A stretch of DNA of 64,000 bases from positions 1 to 64,000 of the forward strand of contig JALWRH010000041.1 in assembly GCA_026994195.1 (NCBI GenBank), given 5' to 3'. The notes below the pieces were generated by a model, which did not search any database, had not been told where the DNA came from, and saw only the letters and a list, made by a program, of their open reading frames with translations. The position numbers and the translations under genes are program-made. The stretch is from Sedimenticola sp. GTDB taxonomy: Bacteria > Pseudomonadota > Gammaproteobacteria > Chromatiales > Chromatiaceae. Positions 1 through 8,441 of this stretch are shown one piece after another. Position 1 is the first letter of the stretch. Every line of letters starts with the position of its first letter.

Positions 1-1
1 G

Positions 2-637
2 CCTGCGCCCCTCAAGATTGCCACGACTCCCGCGCCCGTTACCAAGGGTGGTGTGGTTCTGCGTATGTTCCGTGAAGTGGCATTTTTCGAAAGTCTTTTC
101 AAAAGCAACAAGCTGTTGTGGTTGCTGGGGGTGTTGTTCCATTTTGGTTTGCTCCTGGTGCTGTTGCGTCATCTGCGTTACTTCATCAATCCGGTTCCTA
201 CCGTGGTGGAACTGATCCAGCCCTTCGGAAAGTATGCAGCATTTGCCATGATCATTGGCCTGCTGGGTCTGTGGGCGCGCCGCTTTTTCATCGACCGTGT
301 GCGCTATATTACGTCGCTTTCCGATCATCTGATCCTGGCGCTGCTGGTGTTGATCGGTATCAGTGGCGCATCCATGACCTTTGTATCCCATGTGGATATC
401 ATCGGGCTCAAGGAATTCATCATGGGATTGCTGACCTTTGATTTGAAGCCTTTGCCTTCTGATCCCCTGTTGGCGATTCATCTGTTCCTGGTTTCCGTGC
501 TGATGATTATCTTCCCTTACAGCAAGCTGTTGCATGGAGTGGGCGTGTTCTTCAGCCCGACCCGCAATCAAGTGGACAATCCCAGGGAAAAACGTCATCT
601 GGCGGACTGGGCACGCAAGTTCGAAGAGAATTCCTGA
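2..637 (+). CDS. dsrM: DsrM, membrane b-type cytochrome subunit of DsrMKJOP (5' end outside window)
   Basis: The frame is open to the window edge, so the N-terminus is missing; 211 residues are visible, against roughly 240-250 for full DsrM. The protein resembles NarI-type haem b membrane subunits. It has several hydrophobic helices (starting near LLWLLGVLFHFGLLLVL) with paired histidines in 'FHFGLLLVLLRHLRYF' and 'HLFLVSVL...KLLHGVG' that would ligate two haems. Known role: it exchanges electrons between the quinone pool and DsrK in sulfur oxidisers. An in-frame GTG at 53 and ATG at 65 exist, but homology-like sequence continues upstream, so neither is likely the true start. It ends in tandem TGA-TAA, 40 bp before dsrK. 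Confidence 0.93.
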   Translation, partial: PAPLKIATTPAPVTKGGVVLRMFREVAFFESLFKSNKLLWLLGVLFHFGLLLVLLRHLRYFINPVPTVVELIQPFGKYAAFAMIIGLLGLWARRFFIDRVRYITSLSDHLILALLVLIGISGASMTFVSHVDIIGLKEFIMGLLTFDLKPLPSDPLLAIHLFLVSVLMIIFPYSKLLHGVGVFFSPTRNQVDNPREKRHLADWARKFEENS

Positions 638-677
638 TAACAGTACGGCATTGTTAAAGAGGCGATAGGTCCAGCTC

Positions 678-2213
678 ATGGCAAAAGCGAATTTTGAAGT
701 TCCCGAACTCAAAGAGCATATCGAGGTTCCGACGATCGAGCCGGGTGCAATGGCGCATCTGGAAACCTTCAAGGCGAAACCGGAATTCAACGAGGCCCTG
801 GGCTTCCCCGGAGAGCTGTCGGAAAACTGGCAGGAACAGGCCATCGATGCCATGGGCGATATGCTCAAGAAATACCGTTCCCTGCAGGTATACATGGATT
901 CCTGCGTAAAGTGCGGCGCCTGTACGGACAAATGCCACTATTATCTGGGAACCAAAGATCCAAAAAACATGCCGGTTGCGCGTCAGGATCTCATGCGCAA
1001 GGTATATCGCCGCTATTTCACCTTTGCGGGCAAGTACTTTCCAAAACTGGTGGGTGCTACGGATTTTACCCAGGAAGTGTTGGATGACTGGTACAACTAC
1101 TACCATCAGTGCTCGCAATGCAGGCGCTGCTCCGTGTTCTGCCCCTATGGTATCGATACGGCAGAAATCTCCATGGCGGCACGGGAGATCATGGATCGTA
1201 TCGGTTTGGGAGACAAATATTCCAACGAGATCATCGGCAAGGTATTCCGTATCGGCAACAACCTGGGTCTGCCTGGACCGGCTCTGGAAGACACCCTGGA
1301 AGGACTGGAAGAGGATGTCTTCGATGACACCGGTGTTGAAGTAAAGTATCCCCTCGATGTCAAAGGCGCCGATATTCTTCTGGTAACGCCTTCTGCGGAC
1401 TTCTTTGCCGAGCCCCACGTGGATGGCCTGATTGGTTACGGCAAGGTATTCCATGAGGCCGGCGTTTCCTGGACCATGAGTTCATATGCATCAGAAGCCG
1501 CCAACTTTGGCATGTTTATTGGTTCCTACGAAAACATGCGGAAGATTTCCCAGCGGGTCAGAAAGGCTGCGCTGGATCTTGGGGTCAAGCGCATCATTTT
1601 TGGTGAGTGCGGCCATGCATGGCGTGTGGCTTATGCGTTCCTGAATACACTGGCAGGTCCTTGGGATTTCCTTGATCCCAATTATCCTGTACCGCAGCAC
1701 ATACTTGAATTTACCCTGGGCGAACTTGAGAAGGGCACCCTCAATATCGATAAGTCGCAAAATGACGATATGGTGTTGACCTTCCATGATTCCTGCAACG
1801 TGGCCAGAGCCACCCGCATGGGTGACAAGCCCGGCGGTCAGTTCGAGATTCCCCGTGCTGTGATCAAGGCTGTGTGCAACAACTATGTGGACATGCCAGA
1901 AGACACCATTCGTGAAGCAACATTCTGCTGTGGTGGCGGCGGCGGTCTGCTCACGGATGATCTCATGGAGCTGCGCGTCAAGGGCGCCATGCCCCGCATG
2001 GCAGCGCTGAAAAGTGTTACGGAAGAGTATGGGGTAACCCATATGGCTGCTATCTGCGCCATCTGCAAGTCACAGTTTACCAAGGTGATTCCCTACTATG
2101 GCTTCGATATGGATCAGATTGTCAGTGTGCATCAGCTGGTGTCAAACGCCCTGATCCTGACAGGGCAGAACAGCGAAGATGAAGATGATGAATCCGAGGA
2201 AGACGCCGCCTGA
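678..2213 (+). CDS. dsrK: DsrK, HdrD-like iron-sulfur catalytic subunit of DsrMKJOP
   Basis: 511 residues. Near residues 76-86 there is a C-x2-C-x2-C-x3-C cluster motif (CVKCGACTDKC), and near 145-155 a second (CSQCRRCSVFCP), both binding [4Fe-4S]. The C-terminal half carries CCG-type motifs (ECGHAWR, DSCN, FCCGGGGG near residue 416, CAICKSQF) as in heterodisulfide reductase HdrD, where they hold the non-cubane catalytic cluster. Known role: cytoplasmic subunit of the DsrMKJOP complex, thought to act on the DsrC trisulfide or disulfide. The tail is strongly acidic (EDEDDESEED). It lies between dsrM and dsrL in the canonical order. The ATG at 678 fits the family start. Confidence 0.97.
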   Translation: MAKANFEVPELKEHIEVPTIEPGAMAHLETFKAKPEFNEALGFPGELSENWQEQAIDAMGDMLKKYRSLQVYMDSCVKCGACTDKCHYYLGTKDPKNMPVARQDLMRKVYRRYFTFAGKYFPKLVGATDFTQEVLDDWYNYYHQCSQCRRCSVFCPYGIDTAEISMAAREIMDRIGLGDKYSNEIIGKVFRIGNNLGLPGPALEDTLEGLEEDVFDDTGVEVKYPLDVKGADILLVTPSADFFAEPHVDGLIGYGKVFHEAGVSWTMSSYASEAANFGMFIGSYENMRKISQRVRKAALDLGVKRIIFGECGHAWRVAYAFLNTLAGPWDFLDPNYPVPQHILEFTLGELEKGTLNIDKSQNDDMVLTFHDSCNVARATRMGDKPGGQFEIPRAVIKAVCNNYVDMPEDTIREATFCCGGGGGLLTDDLMELRVKGAMPRMAALKSVTEEYGVTHMAAICAICKSQFTKVIPYYGFDMDQIVSVHQLVSNALILTGQNSEDEDDESEEDAA

Positions 2214-2284
2214 AGCAGCGATCTTTCACAACAAGATAATCCTCCCGTAAAGGGCAACAGTTTTAACTGGTTTGGAGAGTGACA

Positions 2285-4234
2285 ATGGCAACTCCTAGTG
2301 ATGAAATGACTAAGAACATTACCTGGCGTCGTTTTGAAGATGGTCAGAACAAGTGGGACGATTGGACTGACGACATCTTTAACTATGACACTTCACACAA
2401 GTGTCCGACCTATGTGCATGAGACACCTCCTTGCCAGGGCAGCTGCCCTTCCGGGCATGACGTGCGGGGCTGGTTGTCCATCGTTCGTGGCATAGAGAAG
2501 CCCACCGGCGATATGAGCAAGGAAGAATATGCTTTCTACCGTGCTACCGAGTCCAACCCGTTTCCTTCCATGATGGGGCGGGTTTGCCCGGCGCCTTGCC
2601 AGGACGGCTGCAACAGGAATGCGGTGGAAGACTTTGTTGGTATCAACTCCATTGAACAGTATATTGGAGACAAGGGCCTGGAGAACGGTTTCGCGTTTGA
2701 AGCGGGCAAGGACACCGGCAAAAAGATTGCCATCATCGGCGGTGGCCCTGGTGGTATGGCAGCGGCCTATCAGCTGCGCCGCATGGGTCATGGTGTCACT
2801 GTATTTGAAGCACAGCCCGAACTGGGCGGCATGATGCGCTACGGTATTCCCAACTATCGTGTACCGCGCGACAAGCTGGCTGCTGAAAACCAGCGCATCG
2901 TCGATATGGGCGTAGATGTGAAACTGAACACCCGTGTGGGCAAGGATGTCAGCGTCGAGCAGCTGGAAAACGATTATGACGCCATCATCTGGGCAGTAGG
3001 CTGCTGGACAGGCCGCGCTCTGCCTGTCGATGGATGGGAAGGCACTCCCAACTGCGTGACTGGTGTTGCTTATCTCAAAGCCTTCAACGAAGGCCGCATG
3101 AAAGTCACCGGCAAGAAAGTCGTGTGCGTGGGTGGTGGTGATACCTCAATCGACGTGGTTTCTGTCGCCCGCCGTATTGGCACCAGCCCTGATCTGTCAG
3201 GCAATCCCGAGGACGTGGTCAACGACGACAGCGTAGATCAGGACGATTCTCTGACCACCAGCCGGGTTCCTGTAGACGCCACTCTGACTTCTTTGTTCAC
3301 CAAGGAAAACATGATGGCGGCAGAACACGAAATCCATGACGCCATCCAGGAAGGTGTCACCATTCTCGATGGCGTGATGCCGCTGGAAGTCATCAAGGGT
3401 GACGATGGTCGCGCCACGGGTCTGAAGGTCTGTGACTGCACCATGGACGGTATGACGCCGGTTCCCGTGGAAGGCACCGAGCGCGTGCTGGAGGCAGACA
3501 TCATTGTTGCCGCCATCGGTCAGGGCGGTGATCTGGCTGGTCTGGAAGACTTCGACAACGGTCGTGGCCTGATGGACACCACCAATAACTATCAGTTGAA
3601 GGACAAGCCCAATCATTTCGCCATCGGTGATATCGTTCGTCCCCATCTGCTGACCACCGCCATTGGTCAGGCCTGGGTGGCTGCCGAATCCGTGGACGAA
3701 TTCCTCAAAGGCGAGGAAATCAAGAAGCGTCCCAAGGTGGATGTACATCATTTTGATCTGCTGGAGAAGCTGCACGAAGCAGGACTGGATCCCGAGCAGT
3801 TTGATCCCAATGCTGGTGATCTACGGGGTACCTCCTTTGCCAACTATGCGGTACACAACTACGAAGACCGCTCTTTTGCGGAGATCATCGGACCTGATGA
3901 GCTGTTCCTGGGACACTTCGAGGTAACGCCACGCCACAAGCGGAAGGAAGACGTGCCCAGCGCTGATGAAGTCCTTGGCCACTTCAAGGAGCGTATGCAG
4001 GGGCTGGATGACGAAACTGCCCAGCAGGAAGCCGATCGCTGCATGAGCTGTGGTCTGTGTTTCGAGTGCGACAACTGTGTTATTTACTGTCCCCAGGATG
4101 CGGTTTACCGCGTACCCAAGGACCAGGCGACCACAGGCCGCTATGTGGCAACCGATTACGCCCGTTGTGTCGGCTGCCATATCTGTCACGATGTGTGCCC
4201 GACGGGTTATATTCAAATGGGCCTTGGTGAGTAA
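2285..4234 (+). CDS. dsrL: DsrL, iron-sulfur flavoprotein NAD(P)H:acceptor oxidoreductase
   Basis: 649 residues, close to the roughly 655 of Allochromatium DsrL. The N-terminal region has cysteines typical of glutamate-synthase small-subunit-like proteins (PPCQGSCPSGHD, VCPAPCQDGCN). A Rossmann FAD motif (IAIIGGGPGGMAAAY) sits near residue 149 and an NAD(P)-binding motif (CVGGGDTSIDV) near 280. Two C-terminal ferredoxin clusters follow (CMSCGLCFECDNC; CVGCHICHDVCP). There is no rubredoxin-like tail, so it looks like the DsrL-1 form of oxidisers. Known role: takes electrons from DsrAB-catalysed sulfur oxidation to NAD(P)+. ATG 2285 is preferred over the in-frame GTG at 2279 because GGAG at 2274-2277 sits 7 bp before it. 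Confidence 0.96.
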   Translation: MATPSDEMTKNITWRRFEDGQNKWDDWTDDIFNYDTSHKCPTYVHETPPCQGSCPSGHDVRGWLSIVRGIEKPTGDMSKEEYAFYRATESNPFPSMMGRVCPAPCQDGCNRNAVEDFVGINSIEQYIGDKGLENGFAFEAGKDTGKKIAIIGGGPGGMAAAYQLRRMGHGVTVFEAQPELGGMMRYGIPNYRVPRDKLAAENQRIVDMGVDVKLNTRVGKDVSVEQLENDYDAIIWAVGCWTGRALPVDGWEGTPNCVTGVAYLKAFNEGRMKVTGKKVVCVGGGDTSIDVVSVARRIGTSPDLSGNPEDVVNDDSVDQDDSLTTSRVPVDATLTSLFTKENMMAAEHEIHDAIQEGVTILDGVMPLEVIKGDDGRATGLKVCDCTMDGMTPVPVEGTERVLEADIIVAAIGQGGDLAGLEDFDNGRGLMDTTNNYQLKDKPNHFAIGDIVRPHLLTTAIGQAWVAAESVDEFLKGEEIKKRPKVDVHHFDLLEKLHEAGLDPEQFDPNAGDLRGTSFANYAVHNYEDRSFAEIIGPDELFLGHFEVTPRHKRKEDVPSADEVLGHFKERMQGLDDETAQQEADRCMSCGLCFECDNCVIYCPQDAVYRVPKDQATTGRYVATDYARCVGCHICHDVCPTGYIQMGLGE

Positions 4235-4255
4235 ACAGGATCAGAGGCATATTCC

Positions 4256-4633
4256 ATGACTCGCATTAGCAGCATGATACTTCTGACGGGCGCGTTATCC
4301 GGGCTTTTTGGCCTGGGCAACGTGATTGCCGCAGAAGCCGTAAAGGGTTCGGCAAAGTACGAAAAGCTTGAACAGTGCGTGGAACCCACGTCTGTCATGC
4401 GCCGCAATCACTTTGAGTTCATCAAACACCAGCGCAACCTGACCGTGCATCAGGGTATTCGCGGTAGCAAGTACAGCCTTGCCGGCTGTGTGGACTGCCA
4501 CGCCCGCAAGGATGCTTCAGGCAAGTATGTGCCGGTCAATGAGGAAGGTCAGTTCTGCGATGAATGTCATGACTATGTTGCGATTGATCTGAAATGTTTC
4601 GAGTGCCACGCCACTGTTCCCCGGGAGAAATGA
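4256..4633 (+). CDS. dsrJ: DsrJ, periplasmic triheme cytochrome c
   Basis: 125 residues with an N-terminal uncleaved-anchor or signal segment (MILLTGALSGLFGL...). Three CxxCH haem c sites start at residues 78 (CVDCH), 101 (CDECH) and 114 (CFECH), the family's exact number. Cys41 in 'EQCVEPT' is the likely counterpart of the conserved cysteine that gives one DsrJ haem its unusual His/Cys ligation in Allochromatium; that assignment is by position and motif only. Known role: periplasmic redox subunit of DsrMKJOP. The stop codon overlaps the region of the dsrO start, so translational coupling is likely. Confidence 0.96.
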   Translation: MTRISSMILLTGALSGLFGLGNVIAAEAVKGSAKYEKLEQCVEPTSVMRRNHFEFIKHQRNLTVHQGIRGSKYSLAGCVDCHARKDASGKYVPVNEEGQFCDECHDYVAIDLKCFECHATVPREK

Positions 4634-4635
4634 GT

Positions 4636-5397
4636 ATGTCCAAGCTTGAGCAAGAAGGGCGTCGCGAATTTCTGAAAAAAGCCGCTGCCGGCACTGTAGT
4701 GACCCTCGCGCCGGGTGTCATGCTGCACTCCTTGTCAGCGGAAGCGGCGCCCCGCACGGAACCGGTTACCGGCAAGGTGCGCTGGGGTATGCTGATCGAT
4801 GCCAACAAATGCGCCGAGGGCTGCAATGATTGCGTTGCCGCCTGCGACAAAGAGAATGGCCTGAATCTCGTGGACATGCCGGAAGGTGCGGATGAAAGCC
4901 TCTGGGAGCGTCAGCGTCCCCGTTGGATCCGCCAGATTACCCTAAAGGACAATCTCACCGGCCGACTCACCAGCCTTCCCATGATGTGCCAGCATTGTGA
5001 AGAGCCTCCCTGCGCGGACGTATGTCCCACGGGCGCTTCTTTCCGCCGCGCAGACGGCATTGTCATGGTGGACCGCCATATCTGTATTGGCTGCCGCTAT
5101 TGCATGATGGCTTGCCCCTATAAGGCCCGTTCATTCATTCATGCCGAGGTTGCCGAGAAGCTGACCCATACCCCCAGGGGAAAAGGTTGCGTGGAAAGCT
5201 GTAATTTCTGCGTGCATCGCCTGGACAATGGGCAGACCACCACGGCTTGCCAGGATGCCTGCAAGCACCAGGCTATCATCTTTGGCGATCTCAACGATCC
5301 CCAGAGCGCGGTATCTCAGGCTCTGAAAAAGTATCCCAGCGTGGCGATACGGGATGACCTGAAACTCAATCCCGGCGTACGTTACAGCAATATCTGA
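4636..5397 (+). CDS. dsrO: DsrO, Tat-exported periplasmic ferredoxin-like subunit
   Basis: 253 residues. A twin-arginine signal (GRREFLKKAAAG followed by a hydrophobic stretch) occupies about the first 45 residues, matching the known Tat export of DsrO. Four [4Fe-4S] motif groups follow in NrfC/HybA style: CAEGCNDCVAACD, CQHCEEPPCADVCPTG, CIGCRYCMMACP and CVESCNFCVHR...CQDACK. Role: electron transfer between DsrJ and the membrane subunit DsrP. ATG 4636 is chosen because GGGAG at 4623-4627 is 8 bp away. The in-frame ATG at 4630, which overlaps the dsrJ stop, has only 2 bp spacing. Confidence 0.95.
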   Translation: MSKLEQEGRREFLKKAAAGTVVTLAPGVMLHSLSAEAAPRTEPVTGKVRWGMLIDANKCAEGCNDCVAACDKENGLNLVDMPEGADESLWERQRPRWIRQITLKDNLTGRLTSLPMMCQHCEEPPCADVCPTGASFRRADGIVMVDRHICIGCRYCMMACPYKARSFIHAEVAEKLTHTPRGKGCVESCNFCVHRLDNGQTTTACQDACKHQAIIFGDLNDPQSAVSQALKKYPSVAIRDDLKLNPGVRYSNI

Positions 5398-5417
5398 TTT
5401 GATAGGTGGGTGAAGTA

Positions 5418-6641
5418 ATGAAAAAGATTCACTTCAGCGAATGGGGCATCGACAGTCCTCGTTACTGGGGCATGCTTGCACTGCTGGGCGCATTTGTTGC
5501 CGTGGCCGGGCTTTCCGTTCTCTATATGGAACACAACGGACACTGGGTCACGGGGATGACCAATCAGATAGTTTGGGGAATGCCCCATGTGTTTGCCATT
5601 TTCCTGATTGTTGCCGCTTCCGGCGCTTTGAACGTTGCTTCCATCGGAACAGCCTTCGACAAGAAGGTGTACAAGCCCTTGGGACGCCTTTCCGCATTGC
5701 TGGCAATCACTTTGCTGGCCGGTGGCTTGGCCGTGCTGGTTCTGGATCTGGGGCAACCGGGGCGCTTGCTCATTGCCATGACCCACTATAACTTCAAGTC
5801 CATCTTTGCCTGGAACATCTATTTGTATATGGGCTTCATGGCCGTAGTCGCTTTGTACATCTGGTTCATGATGGATTGGCGCATGAACAAGTATTACAAG
5901 CCTGTGGGTATTCTCGCTTTCCTGTGGCGCATCATTCTCACCACCGGTACGGGCTCGATTTTTGGTTTCATTGTGGCCCGCCAGGGTTATGATGCGGCTA
6001 TTCTCGCCCCCATGTTTGTTATCATGTCCTTTGCTTACGGACTGGCTGTTTACATCCTGGTGCTGATGTTCACCTTCAAGGTGGACGGTCGCGAGATTGG
6101 CGATGTTGTTCTCCGCCGCTTGAAGAACCTGTTGGGTGTTTTTGCTGCAGCGGTGTTCTATTTTACCCTCGTCTATCATCTGACCAATCTGTACGGCACT
6201 GAGAACCATGCGTATGAAGCCTTCATTCTTCGTGATGGTGGCATTTATACCCTGCTGTTCTGGGGTGGCTGGGTGTTTGTCGGTTGCCTGCTGCCCATTG
6301 GCATTGTCTACCACCCGGCCCTGGGCAAGACCCGCGGGGGCATCATAGCGGCTGCGACTGCGGTCATTCTTGGTGGACTGGCTACTGTGTATGTGATCGT
6401 TATTGGTGGCCAGGCATTCCCCATGGCAATATTCCCGGGAAAAACCATAGTGGCCAGCGGCTTCTTTGATGGCGTGAACGGGCAGCCTTTCCTCTACTCT
6501 CCCACCCTGGCGGAAACCTTGTTGGGTATCGGAGGAATTGCACTGACCTTGTTGCTCACGTTCATCGCCATCCGGGTGTTGCGCTTCCTGCCCACCAGCC
6601 TGGCGAATGAAGTGGCTGATCCGCATTATGCCAAGTCCTGA
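5418..6641 (+). CDS. dsrP: DsrP, NrfD-family integral membrane quinone-interacting subunit
   Basis: 407 residues, very hydrophobic, with about ten predicted membrane helices in the NrfD/PsrC pattern. It closes the DsrMKJOP complex and, by family knowledge, exchanges electrons with menaquinone or ubiquinone and DsrO. The start is placed at ATG 5418, following GGTGGGTGAAG, rather than at the GTG at 5406. It ends 27 bp before a strong intrinsic terminator, so the dsrM-P transcript probably ends largely there. Confidence 0.95.
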   Translation: MKKIHFSEWGIDSPRYWGMLALLGAFVAVAGLSVLYMEHNGHWVTGMTNQIVWGMPHVFAIFLIVAASGALNVASIGTAFDKKVYKPLGRLSALLAITLLAGGLAVLVLDLGQPGRLLIAMTHYNFKSIFAWNIYLYMGFMAVVALYIWFMMDWRMNKYYKPVGILAFLWRIILTTGTGSIFGFIVARQGYDAAILAPMFVIMSFAYGLAVYILVLMFTFKVDGREIGDVVLRRLKNLLGVFAAAVFYFTLVYHLTNLYGTENHAYEAFILRDGGIYTLLFWGGWVFVGCLLPIGIVYHPALGKTRGGIIAAATAVILGGLATVYVIVIGGQAFPMAIFPGKTIVASGFFDGVNGQPFLYSPTLAETLLGIGGIALTLLLTFIAIRVLRFLPTSLANEVADPHYAKS

Positions 6642-6668
6642 CAGGTCAGTACTCTGAAACACCAGCGC

Positions 6669-6700
6669 AGGCGGTCTTTCGAGACCGCCTTTTGTGTTTT
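6669..6700 (+). terminator. Intrinsic terminator between dsrP and dsrN
   Basis: A perfect 9-bp stem (AGGCGGTCT at 6669-6677 and AGACCGCCT at 6682-6690) encloses a TTCG tetraloop, followed by TTTGTGTTTT. UUCG tetraloops give exceptionally stable hairpins. It falls only 28 bp after dsrP and 13 bp before the dsrN start. Confidence 0.85.
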
Positions 6701-6712
6701 GAAATAACCGCC

Positions 6713-8098
6713 ATGGCTCATCTGATTATCTCTGCCGCCCACAAGTCATCGGGCAAGACTACTATAAGTATCGGGCTGTGTGCGGCCCTGCGCCAGCGGG
6801 GAAATGTGGTGCAGCCTTTCAAGAAGGGGCCAGACTATATTGACCCTTTGTGGTTGGGGCAGGCGGCAGGCAGGTCTTGCTATAACCTGGATTTTTTTAC
6901 CATGGGCCGGGACGAGATTCCCCGCCTGTTCCAACAACACATGGCCGGTGCGGACATCGGTATCATAGAAGGAAACAAGGGCCTCTATGACGGACTGGAT
7001 CTGGACGGCAGTAACAGTAATGCTGCGCTTGCCGCGCTTTTACAGGCGCCGGTGGTTCTGGTTCTGGACACCCGGGGAATGACCCGGGGTGTTGCGCCCC
7101 TGATACTTGGTTACCAGGCTTTTGACGAGAATATCCGGATCGCCGGGGTGGTTCTCAACAGCGTGGGGGGGTCCCGCCATGAGACCAAGCTGCGCAATGT
7201 CATCGAGCACTATACGGATGCAAAGGTCATTGGAGCGGTGCCACGCAATGACCGGGTGCAAATCGACGAGCGCCACCTGGGGCTGATGCCCAGTAACGAA
7301 GCTGAAGCGGCCCAGGAACGTATCGACACCATTGCCGGGCATGTAGGCAGCCACGTGGACTTGCACACGGTAATGGATATAGCGGGTCTGGCACCGGCTG
7401 TGGCCGCGGTAGAGAAAACCAGGGTTGATCCCATTCATGCCTCCCCGGTCAGCATCGCTTATGCCCGGGATGCTGCTTTCGGCTTCTACTATCCGGATGA
7501 CCTGCAGGCCCTGGAAAACGCTGGCGCACGGCTTATTCCCTTCGATACCCTGAATGACAAGGTTATGCCAGGTGCCGACGGGCTGTTCATCGGTGGCGGG
7601 TTTCCCGAAACAGCCATGCAGGAGTTGGCTGCCAACGTCGAACTGCGCCATTCCATTCGGGAGTTTATTGAGCAGGGTGGTCCGACCTATGCTGAATGCG
7701 GCGGTCTCATGTACCTGTGCCGCAGCCTGGAATGGGACGGACGGCAGAGTGAAATGGTGGGAGTCATTCAGGCGGATGTTAAAATGCATCAAAAACCCCA
7801 GGGTAGAGGCTATGTGCGTTTGTGCGAAACTTCCTGCCATCCCTGGCCGGGTGGCGAGGAGACCACAGGCCGGGTCAATGCCCATGAGTTTCACTATTCC
7901 GGATTGGAAAATCTGGACGAAAGCCTGAAATTCGCCTATAAGGTCGAGCGGGGCTATGGAGTGGATGGTGTTCATGATGGCCTGGTGTACAAAAACCTGC
8001 TCGCAAACTATTCTCATATGCGTAGCGTAGGCTCCAGCCATTGGTCAGAACGGTTTGTCGCGCATGTGAGAAAATGCGCGAACAGCAAAAAGCGTTGA
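6713..8098 (+). CDS. dsrN: DsrN, CobB/CbiA-like siroheme amidase
   Basis: 461 residues. The N-terminal ATPase part has a P-loop (SAAHKSSGKTT) and further CobB motifs (GPDYIDP, EGNKGLYDG). The C-terminal part is a class I glutamine amidotransferase-like domain with its nucleophile in 'AECGGLMYLC' and a late 'HEFHYS' motif. Family knowledge: a homologue of cobyrinic acid a,c-diamide synthase that amidates siroheme to siro(haem)amide for DsrAB. ATG 6713 begins the conserved MAHLIISAAHKSSGKT; the longer frame from GTG 6692 would start inside the terminator. It is followed by dsrR and dsrS, as in Allochromatium. Confidence 0.94.
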   Translation: MAHLIISAAHKSSGKTTISIGLCAALRQRGNVVQPFKKGPDYIDPLWLGQAAGRSCYNLDFFTMGRDEIPRLFQQHMAGADIGIIEGNKGLYDGLDLDGSNSNAALAALLQAPVVLVLDTRGMTRGVAPLILGYQAFDENIRIAGVVLNSVGGSRHETKLRNVIEHYTDAKVIGAVPRNDRVQIDERHLGLMPSNEAEAAQERIDTIAGHVGSHVDLHTVMDIAGLAPAVAAVEKTRVDPIHASPVSIAYARDAAFGFYYPDDLQALENAGARLIPFDTLNDKVMPGADGLFIGGGFPETAMQELAANVELRHSIREFIEQGGPTYAECGGLMYLCRSLEWDGRQSEMVGVIQADVKMHQKPQGRGYVRLCETSCHPWPGGEETTGRVNAHEFHYSGLENLDESLKFAYKVERGYGVDGVHDGLVYKNLLANYSHMRSVGSSHWSERFVAHVRKCANSKKR

Positions 8099-8115
8099 AG
8101 AGGTATTTGCAGGAT

Positions 8116-8430
8116 ATGTTCAAGATTACTCCCGCTGCAGCAAAGCAGATAAAAATCGCCGCCGAACAGGGGGGCACCGAAGGCATGGCGCTACGCATGG
8201 CTGTTCGGGAAAACAAGGATGGTTCTTTTGCCTATCACATGGGGTTTGACGAGCCAGCAGACACAGACAAACGTATTCAGAGCGAGGGTGTGGAAGTTAT
8301 CATGGATCCGAGCTTCGACAAGTACCTTGAAGAGTGCGTGCTGGATTTCGTGGAGCTGGATGATGGTAGCTGGCAGTTCGTGTTCCTGAATCCCGCCGAC
8401 CCTCACTACGTGCCCCCCAAGGTCAACTGA
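8116..8430 (+). CDS. dsrR: DsrR, A-type (IscA-like) protein without cluster cysteines
   Basis: 104 residues beginning MFKITPAAAKQIK, the IscA/ErpA fold start. The C-terminal CxC pair of true A-type carriers is absent (the end reads FLNPADPHYVPPKVN) and only one cysteine remains (EECVLDF). This matches Allochromatium DsrR, which lacks Fe-S ligands and affects dsr expression. Upstream in-frame starts exist (8041, inside dsrN), but ATG 8116 gives the family length. It sits 17 bp after dsrN and 11 bp before dsrS. Confidence 0.92.
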   Translation: MFKITPAAAKQIKIAAEQGGTEGMALRMAVRENKDGSFAYHMGFDEPADTDKRIQSEGVEVIMDPSFDKYLEECVLDFVELDDGSWQFVFLNPADPHYVPPKVN

Positions 8431-8441
8431 ATCCTCCTGAC

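Noticed and set aside
8116-8430. DsrR as a broken IscA gene because the CxC ligands are missing
   Set aside because: Loss of these cysteines is the known feature of DsrR, and position and length are canonical.
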